Of a DNA stretch of 9,799 nucleotides, positions 5,010 to 9,799 are shown piece by piece. The notes beneath the pieces were generated by a model that had not been told where the DNA came from, did no database searches, and saw only the letters and a list, made by a program, of their open reading frames with translations. Numbering within the stretch: position 1 is the first letter of the stretch; the number at the start of each line of letters is the position of its first letter. Location of the stretch: positions 1 through 9,799 of the forward strand of contig PLYD01000210.1 of assembly GCA_003151665.1 (NCBI GenBank), written 5' to 3'. The position numbers and the translations under genes were made by a program. This stretch comes from Candidatus Dormiibacterota bacterium. Its GTDB lineage: Bacteria > Chloroflexota > Dormibacteria > Dormibacterales > Dormibacteraceae.

Positions 5010-5867
5010 TCAGATTTTTGGTCCGAAGTGCGGTTCGGCGCGGATCAGGGAGTCGATATAGCGGAATCGCTCGTAGCGATGCTGAAGCAGCTCCTCTATG
5101 GGTTGTGCGAGGAGAGGTCGGAGATGGCGATAAAGAGCCTCGTCGAGCGCGGCGGCGGTGGCCTCGTAATCGACACGCGCGCTGCCTTCGGGCTCGGTCA
5201 CGACCTCCTCGACGACGCCCATCGCCAGCAGATCGCGCGATGTGAGCTGCAGCTGCTCCGCTGCTTCCACCTTGCGCGTGTTGTCGCGCCAGACGATCGA
5301 CGCCGCAGCCTCCGGAGAGGCCACCGAGTAGATCGAGTTCTCGAGCATGATCACGCGGTCCGCGACGCCCATACCCAGCGCCCCGCCGCTGCCACCCTCG
5401 CCGATCACCGCGGCCACGATCGGCACTGGGATCCGGAACCACTCCATGATCGCCTTGGCGATCGCCGAGGCAATCCCTCGCTCCTCAGCCCCTGCTCCCG
5501 GGTAGGCGCCAGGGGTGTCGATCAGAGAGACGATCGGAAAGTTGAACTTGGCGGCGTGCTGGGCAAGGCGAATCGCTTTGCGATAGCCCTCCGGGTGCAT
5601 CATCCCCCAGTTCCTGGCGACCCTCTCCTTGAGGCTCCGGCCTTTCTGATGGCCAAGGAACATCGTCGCCCTGCCGTGCCAGGTGCCGACTCCGCCGATG
5701 AGCGCCGGGTCGTCCCCGGAGATGCGATCTCCGTGCATCTCGACGAAATCCGGCGCCATCCGCTTGAAGTAGTCGAGGGAGTAAGGCCGATCGGGATGCC
5801 TGGCAAGCTCCACGACCTGCCAGACGGTGAGGGTCGTTTCCTCGGGCCGGCGCCCGTGCAGCTTCAT
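5010..5867 (-). CDS. accA: Acetyl-CoA carboxylase carboxyltransferase subunit alpha
   Basis: With AccD it moves carboxyl from carboxybiotin on AccB to acetyl-CoA, giving malonyl-CoA, the first committed step of fatty-acid synthesis. The 285-residue protein shows the family sequence throughout: WQVVELARHPDRPYSLDY (16-33), GHQKGR (72-77), HPEGYRKAIRLA (91-102), IDTPGAYPGAGAEERG (116-131), and the oxyanion-hole loop GEGGSGGALGMGVAD (156-170). E. coli AccA has 319 residues. This one lacks about 35-45 N-terminal residues, a common short form that leaves the crotonase-type core complete. The ATG at 5867 overlaps the accD stop as ATGA, so equal amounts of the two subunits are likely. It is the last gene of the fatty-acid operon and is followed by the repeat and stem region. 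Confidence 0.97.
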   Translation of the reverse strand: MKLHGRRPEETTLTVWQVVELARHPDRPYSLDYFKRMAPDFVEMHGDRISGDDPALIGGVGTWHGRATMFLGHQKGRSLKERVARNWGMMHPEGYRKAIRLAQHAAKFNFPIVSLIDTPGAYPGAGAEERGIASAIAKAIMEWFRIPVPIVAAVIGEGGSGGALGMGVADRVIMLENSIYSVASPEAAASIVWRDNTRKVEAAEQLQLTSRDLLAMGVVEEVVTEPEGSARVDYEATAAALDEALYRHLRPLLAQPIEELLQHRYERFRYIDSLIRAEPHFGPKI

Positions 5868-6694
5868 GGGTAGATTTCTAGGAGGTGCGCCAGCAGCCGC
5901 CGAAGCTCGGGACGCGAGACCACCATGTCGACCTGTCCACGAGCCAGCTGGAAATCGGCGCTCTGGAAGCCGGGAGGCAGGTCCGCGTATGTGGCCTGCT
6001 TGATCACGCGCGGGCCCGTGAAGCCGATGGCGGCGCCTGGTTCCGCGATGTTGATGTCGCCGAGCAAAGCCAGCGAGGCCGCGGTGCCGCCAAAGGTCGG
6101 ATCGGTGAGGACCGAGAAATAGGGGACGCCGGCGGCGTCCAGGCGTCCGACCGCGGCGTTGACCTTGGCCATCTGCATGAGCGCCAGCACCCCTTCCTGC
6201 ATGCGGGCGCCGCCGGAGGCGGCGACCAGCAGGTACGGCAATCCCGAGGCGGCCGCCTGCTCCATGCCGCGTGCGAGTCGCTCGCCGGCCACGATCGAAA
6301 GGGTGCCGCCGACGAAGCGGAAGTCAAACGTTGCGAGCCAGATCTCACGACCGCCCAGACTGCAGGTTCCGGTCCGCACCGCCTCGTTCAAGCCCTCGTC
6401 GCGAAGCTGCTCAAGCGTTTCCTGGTACGGCTTTGGCAGCTTCCAGTTGAGAAGGTCGTGGGAGCGCACGTCTCCGTACCGCTCCTTCCATGTGCCGCGG
6501 TCGGCAATCAATGCGATCCAGGCGTCGGCCCCCATCCGGAAGTGGTGTCCGCACGACGTGCACACGTACGTGTGTCGCCGCAGCTCCTCGTGGTCGAGGC
6601 CCACTCCGCAGCCGGGACAGTTGGTAGGCAACGCGATCGGTGGCAGCTTGCCGCCCGAGATCCGAACATCGGCAGGCTTCTTCGCCGCAACCAT
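5864..6694 (-). CDS. accD: Acetyl-CoA carboxylase carboxyltransferase subunit beta
   Basis: Partner of AccA in the carboxyltransferase that produces malonyl-CoA. From the ATG at 6694 it has 276 residues, near the family's 280-300. An N-terminal zinc ribbon has Cys26, Cys29, Cys45 and Cys48 (CPGC, then CTSC). The crotonase-type core carries SGGARMQEG (160-168) and the acyl-CoA-binding stretch GGTAASLALLGDINIAEPG (202-220) with IGFTGPRVIKQ (223-233). The frame is open upstream to 6760, but that extra sequence is unlike the family and lies in fabG. The chosen ATG overlaps the fabG stop by one base (TGATG), a usual coupling arrangement. The stop overlaps the accA start by 4 nt. Confidence 0.97.
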   Translation of the reverse strand: MVAAKKPADVRISGGKLPPIALPTNCPGCGVGLDHEELRRHTYVCTSCGHHFRMGADAWIALIADRGTWKERYGDVRSHDLLNWKLPKPYQETLEQLRDEGLNEAVRTGTCSLGGREIWLATFDFRFVGGTLSIVAGERLARGMEQAAASGLPYLLVAASGGARMQEGVLALMQMAKVNAAVGRLDAAGVPYFSVLTDPTFGGTAASLALLGDINIAEPGAAIGFTGPRVIKQATYADLPPGFQSADFQLARGQVDMVVSRPELRRLLAHLLEIYP

Positions 6695-7425
6695 CAGAGG
6701 CTGAGGCCTCCGTCGACCGCGATCACCTGTCCCGTTATGAAGCCCGCGCGGTCCGAACACAGGAAAGCCACCATCGCCGCAATGTCGTCGGCGGTGCCTT
6801 CGCGCTTGATCGGAGTCGCCTTCACGAGCTCTTGGACCATTACGTCAGTGAGCGAGCCCGAGGTGAGCTCCGTTCGCACGTAACCCGGGGCAACTGCGTT
6901 GCATGTGATGTTGCGCGAACCGTACTCGCGCGCCACCGATTTCGTGAACCCGATAAGTCCGGCTTTGGCGGCCGCGTAGTTCGACTGGCCGGCATTCCCC
7001 GTCAGGCCGACGATCGACGAGATGTTGACGATCCGGCCCCATCGCGCCCGCATCATGCCCGACATGATGGCGGCGCGGGTGGTCGCGAAAGCCGACATCA
7101 GGTCGGTGCGGATCAGCTCCTCCCAGTCGGCCGGCGCCATCTGGATCAGCAGTTTGTCGCGCACTGCTCCCGCGTTGTTGACGAGGATGTCAACTCGTCC
7201 GATCGCCTTGACCATCGCCTCCACCTGAGCCGGGTCGCCGACGTCCGCCTTGTGAGCGGTCCCGCCGGGCAGTGCGGCCGCGGTCTCCTCGGCTGCGGTC
7301 TGGTCAGACCTGTAGTTCACCACCACCTTGGCACCCATCGCGCCCAGCGCGAGGCTGATGGCACGGCCGATCCCCTTGCCTCCGCCGGTAACCAGCGCCG
7401 TCTTGCCTTCAAGCGACTCGATCAT
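6694..7425 (-). CDS. fabG: 3-oxoacyl-[acyl-carrier-protein] reductase
   Basis: NADPH-dependent reduction of 3-oxoacyl-ACP, the first reductive step of each elongation cycle. The 243-residue protein is a classical short-chain dehydrogenase. It has the cofactor loop TGGGKGIG (13-20), NNAG (83-86), and catalytic Ser137, Tyr150 and Lys154 (NISSIVG and YAAAK). The end, GQVIAVDGGLSL, is typical. The fourth member of the usual tetrad, an Asn in the TNL motif, is Asp108 (TDL) here, which also occurs in some relatives. Its place between fabD and accD supports FabG over other dehydrogenases. The ATG overlaps the fabD stop as ATGA (7425-7422). Confidence 0.96.
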   Translation of the reverse strand: MIESLEGKTALVTGGGKGIGRAISLALGAMGAKVVVNYRSDQTAAEETAAALPGGTAHKADVGDPAQVEAMVKAIGRVDILVNNAGAVRDKLLIQMAPADWEELIRTDLMSAFATTRAAIMSGMMRARWGRIVNISSIVGLTGNAGQSNYAAAKAGLIGFTKSVAREYGSRNITCNAVAPGYVRTELTSGSLTDVMVQELVKATPIKREGTADDIAAMVAFLCSDRAGFITGQVIAVDGGLSL

Positions 7426-8372
7426 GCCGGCGAGGCATCCGCGAAGTCGATAAACAGCTCCTCCGCGTTCCAGGTGTCGACGCCGGGGATGTGCTTTGCG
7501 GCGAGGCTGGCGAGCACGCGCCCAGGCCCGAGCTCGACCACGGTCCGCACCTCCATCGTGCGCATCGAGACCATGGTGCGCGCCCAGTCGACCTGGCGCA
7601 GCATTTGATGCCGGAGCTCTTCCTGCAGGCTGGCGACAGTGCGCATCGCCTCGCCTGTCGCGTTGGCGAGGATTGGAATCGACGGAGTCTTGAGCGGAAG
7701 CTTGTCAACCACCTTGCGGAAAGCAGCCGCGGCCTTCGCCATCAGCGGCGTGTGCGCAGGCAGCGGGATCGTGAGGATAAGCGCTCGGCGCGCCCCGGCA
7801 GCCAGTGCTAGCTTCTCAGCCTCCCGTACTGCGGCGACCTCGCCCGAGAGCACGAACTGCACGTCGGCGTTGCGGTTGGCGACCCACAGTTGGCCTTTGA
7901 CGGAAGCCTGGGCGCGGACCGCCTCGACCTGCGCTTCGTCGAGATCGACGATCGCGATCATCCCGCCCGGTTGGTCGTGCGCGGCCTGGGCCATGATGCG
8001 CCCGCGCTCCTTCACGAGCAGCAGCGCGGTCTCCCATGGAATCGACCCGGCGGCAGCCAGGGCACCGATCTCGCCGAGGCTGTGCCCCGCCGTGACCTCG
8101 ACGTTCTCGAGGCCGTAGCTCTCGCGCCAGACTTCGTACGCCGCCCAGCAGACCGTCATCACGCACGGCTGGATGATGTCTGTGCGGTTGAGCTCCTCGA
8201 CGGGACCCTCGAAGCACAGCCGGCGGATCGGCATCTCCAGGACCTCCTCGGCGCGCTCGAAGGCACGGCGGGCGGCCGGGTACCGGTCATGCAGGTTCTT
8301 GCCCATCCCGGGCTTCTGCACGCCCTGGCCGGGAAACAGAAGCGCGATGGGACCTGTGAGCTTTACACCCAC
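7422..8372 (-). CDS. fabD: Malonyl-CoA:acyl-carrier-protein transacylase
   Basis: Transfers malonyl from CoA to the ACP phosphopantetheine arm, supplying the extender unit for FabH and FabF. From the GTG at 8372 it has 316 residues, close to the family's 300-315. It has PGQG (14-17), nucleophile Ser98 in GHSLGE, Arg123 in KERGR (substrate carboxylate), and catalytic His207 in LPAHTPLM. The C-terminal region has the usual ELGPGRVLASL. A GTG at 8393 would add seven residues and extend the fabH overlap from 10 to 31 nt. I prefer 8372, because family members normally begin about ten residues before FPGQG, but neither start has a clear Shine-Dalgarno sequence. It lies between fabH and fabG and overlaps both. 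Confidence 0.95.
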   Translation of the reverse strand: MGVKLTGPIALLFPGQGVQKPGMGKNLHDRYPAARRAFERAEEVLEMPIRRLCFEGPVEELNRTDIIQPCVMTVCWAAYEVWRESYGLENVEVTAGHSLGEIGALAAAGSIPWETALLLVKERGRIMAQAAHDQPGGMIAIVDLDEAQVEAVRAQASVKGQLWVANRNADVQFVLSGEVAAVREAEKLALAAGARRALILTIPLPAHTPLMAKAAAAFRKVVDKLPLKTPSIPILANATGEAMRTVASLQEELRHQMLRQVDWARTMVSMRTMEVRTVVELGPGRVLASLAAKHIPGVDTWNAEELFIDFADASPA

Positions 8373-9400
8373 TTCAAGAGAGTCGCGCCCCACGTCAGGC
8401 CCGACCCGAACCCAGCCAGCAGGATGTGGTCGCCGGTCTTGACGCGACCCTTGCGGATCGCTTCTTCGAGAGCGATCGGGATCGAGGCGCTCGACGTGTT
8501 GCCGTACTCGTCGATGTTGATCGCAACTTTCTCGAGCGGCAGTCCGATCCGGCGGGCGGCGGCGTCGATGATTCGGAAGTTGGCCTGATGAGGAACCCAG
8601 AGGTCGATATCCTCCATCGAGATTCCTGCCGTGTTGCAGACCTCGTTCGCCTGGCGGATGAAGATGTCGACGGCGAACTTGAAGACGTCGGGACCTTCCA
8701 TCTCGATGATGGGCCTCGGGTCTTTGGCTGCGTACGCGCCAAATTCTTTGTTGCCGGCAGTGACCTGCAGGTAGCCGCGGCCATCACTGCCAAGGCACCA
8801 CGATAGGAAGCCTGCGCCGTCAGGCGCGGGTTTCACGACCGCGGCGCCGGCTCCGTCGCCGAAGATCACGGCCGTGCCGCGATTCGTGTAGTCCAGCATC
8901 CGAGACAGCACCTCGGCGCCGATGACGAGCACGTTGTCAGCCCGCTCGGTGGCGATGAACGAGTCTGCTGTCGCGAGCCCATACATGAAGCTGGTGCACG
9001 CGGCGAGCATGTCCCACGCCACGGCGCCCGGCGCGTCCAGCTCGTCCTGGATGCGGCATGCGATCGACGGAAACGGACCGTCCGGCGTCGACGTTCCAAC
9101 CAGGATCATGTCGAGATCGTTGGCGGTGATGCCGGCGGCATCCAGGGCCGCGCGAGCGGCTTTGGTGGCGAGCTGGAGCGTCGTGGTCCCGGGCTCTGCG
9201 ATGTGACGAGTCCTGATGCCAGTCCGGTCGGTGATCCACTGGTCAGACGTGTCAATCATTTTCTCGAGGTCGAAGTTCGTGATCACCTTTTCCGGCACGT
9301 AGACGCCCATGCCGGCGATCGCGCTGTGCCGGCCTTTCGTCTTGAACGAGCGAAGCGGGACAGCCCCGGAACGCGTGCGGTACGCGGTCGTTATCGCCAT
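8363..9400 (-). CDS. fabH: 3-oxoacyl-[acyl-carrier-protein] synthase III
   Basis: Condenses acetyl-CoA or a short branched acyl-CoA with malonyl-ACP to start chains, and so influences straight- versus branched-chain membrane lipids. The 345-residue thiolase-fold protein has the catalytic triad Cys135 (AACTSF), His271 (WVPHQANFRI) and Asn301 (YGNTSSASIPIAL). It also has VGTSTPDGPFPSIAC (101-115) and the C-terminal GFGSGLTWGA. Compared with E. coli FabH (Cys112) it carries about 23 extra, basic N-terminal residues before the usual AIAGMGVYVPEKV. The extension is probably real, since the ATG at 9400 has a GGAGG 10 nt upstream inside the end of acpP and no in-frame start nearer the core looks right. 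Which primer it prefers cannot be read from the sequence. Confidence 0.96.
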   Translation of the reverse strand: MAITTAYRTRSGAVPLRSFKTKGRHSAIAGMGVYVPEKVITNFDLEKMIDTSDQWITDRTGIRTRHIAEPGTTTLQLATKAARAALDAAGITANDLDMILVGTSTPDGPFPSIACRIQDELDAPGAVAWDMLAACTSFMYGLATADSFIATERADNVLVIGAEVLSRMLDYTNRGTAVIFGDGAGAAVVKPAPDGAGFLSWCLGSDGRGYLQVTAGNKEFGAYAAKDPRPIIEMEGPDVFKFAVDIFIRQANEVCNTAGISMEDIDLWVPHQANFRIIDAAARRIGLPLEKVAINIDEYGNTSSASIPIALEEAIRKGRVKTGDHILLAGFGSGLTWGATLLKWV

Positions 9401-9405
9401 GTCAT

Positions 9406-9663
9406 CTAGGCCTCCAGCCGTTCGGCGGTCTTCTGCTCCAGAAACTTCCAGAGGTCGCCGATGAGTTTCATCTTCTCGAGCTCTTCCTCGGAAAGCTCGA
9501 CGTCGTACTTGTCCTCGACGGCGGCGATGAGCTCGACGAGGTCGAGCGAGTCGGCCGCGAGGTCCTTGGCAAAGCTCTTGTCGAGCTGCACCTTGTCGGT
9601 GTCGATACCGAGGATCTCAGCGGCGAGTTCCTGGAGCTCTTTGAAATCGAGTGGGGATGCCAT
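9406..9663 (-). CDS. acpP: Acyl carrier protein
   Basis: Small acidic four-helix carrier of growing acyl chains on a phosphopantetheine arm. It has 85 residues, against about 78 in E. coli. The attachment site is Ser39 in DLAADSLDLVEL, and helix II continues as VELIAAVEDKYDVEL. The protein is rich in Glu and Asp throughout, as is typical. The ATG at 9663 has an AGGAGA 8 nt upstream, the strongest ribosome binding site in the operon, fitting the large amounts of ACP a cell needs. It follows fabF by 12 nt and precedes fabH by 5 nt. Confidence 0.97.
   Translation of the reverse strand: MASPLDFKELQELAAEILGIDTDKVQLDKSFAKDLAADSLDLVELIAAVEDKYDVELSEEELEKMKLIGDLWKFLEQKTAERLEA
9411..9415 (-). promoter_or_regulatory. 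fabH ribosome binding site
   Basis: GGAGG on the minus strand, 10 nt before the fabH ATG at 9400 and within the last codons of acpP. It supports the long N-terminus chosen for FabH. Confidence 0.65.
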
Positions 9664-9671
9664 ACGTACTT

Positions 9672-9677
9672 TCTCCT
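9672..9677 (-). promoter_or_regulatory. acpP ribosome binding site
   Basis: AGGAGA on the minus strand, 8 nt before the acpP ATG and overlapping the fabF stop codon (TAGGAGA). Confidence 0.75.
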
Positions 9678-9799
9678 AGTTGGCCTCAGGGCCTTTGATC
9701 ACGAGCGTCGCGTTATGGCCGCCAAAGCCGAATGAGTTCGACACGGCCACCTTGATGTCCTTCTTGCGTGCCTTGTTGGGGATGTAGTCCAGGTCGCAC
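9676..9799 (-). CDS. fabF: 3-oxoacyl-[acyl-carrier-protein] synthase II, C-terminal end
   Basis: The gene is cut by the right edge, so only its last 40 complete codons and the TAG at 9678-9676 are visible. The translation contains [10 protein letters not shown], then [18 protein letters not shown], the conserved C-terminal strand and loop of FabF-type condensing enzymes that elongate acyl-ACP with malonyl-ACP. The catalytic Cys and the two His lie outside the window. FabB-type enzymes end similarly, but the position directly before acpP favours FabF. The stop overlaps the acpP ribosome binding site. Confidence 0.9.
   Translation of the reverse strand, partial: CDLDYIPNKARKKDIKVAVSNSFGFGGHNATLVIKGPEAN

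Noticed and set aside
4515..5873. 452-codon open frame on the plus strand opposite accA and dtd
   Set aside because: It mirrors accA and dtd, has no family features, is rich in Arg/His/Asp as antisense frames of GC-rich genes are, and both opposite genes have clear motifs.
5864..6760. AccD starting at 6760
   Set aside because: The added 22 residues are read through the 3' end of fabG and do not match AccD; the ATG at 6694 overlaps the fabG stop as expected.
5885..6883. 332-codon open frame on the plus strand opposite accD
   Set aside because: Antisense shadow of accD and the end of fabG with no recognisable domain.

Overview
The window is a dense, high-GC bacterial chromosome segment. Thirteen of the fourteen protein genes lie on the minus strand, so transcription runs from the right end towards the left. 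One truncated gene on the plus strand enters from the left and converges on them. Separate AccA and zinc-ribbon AccD subunits beside a dissociated type II fatty-acid synthase, together with 4-nt ATGA overlaps and AGGAGA/GGAGG ribosome binding sites, fit a Gram-positive-like high-GC lineage. Chloroflexota, Dormibacterota or a relative would suit, and the separate AccA/AccD pair argues mildly against a typical actinomycete. The phylum is inference. I see no RNA genes, insertion sequences or CRISPR arrays.

Right block (9799 down to 5010): a fatty-acid synthesis operon in the order fabF (only its 3' end), acpP, fabH, fabD, fabG, accD, accA. AccA and AccD form the carboxyltransferase that makes malonyl-CoA. 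FabD moves malonyl to ACP, FabH starts the chain, FabF elongates it and FabG does the first reduction. The dehydratase, enoyl reductase, AccB and AccC are not in the window. The genes touch or overlap by a few bases.

Junction (5009 to 4857): the only sizeable gap, and the most unusual non-coding stretch here. It holds two tandem copies of a 24-bp repeat that also form a GC-rich inverted repeat, a short-loop G-quadruplex motif on the plus strand (C-rich in the RNA), and a possible 20-codon leader ORF. The leader has its own GGAGG, contains a perfect hairpin and overlaps the dtd start as ATGA.

Left block (4856 down to 400): a second run of co-directional genes. These are dtd (D-aminoacyl-tRNA deacylase), an EamA-type exporter, a serine/threonine dehydratase with serine-racemase-like motifs, a CBS-pair/zinc-ribbon protein, a class I aminotransferase, and a small membrane-anchored protein of unknown function. 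The first four are joined by overlaps of 8, 4 and 4 nt. The theme is amino-acid metabolism and export, possibly with a D-amino-acid element. The aminotransferase appears to have lost its normal start through a one-base shift near 1995-2006.

Left end (1 to 403): the C-terminal dimerisation domain of a mercuric-reductase-like flavoprotein on the plus strand. Its stop codon shares bases with the stop of the convergent small membrane protein, in a CTAG. I found no clearly new system. The main leads are the dtd leader/junction architecture, the serine-racemase-like enzyme in the dtd operon, and the broken aminotransferase start.
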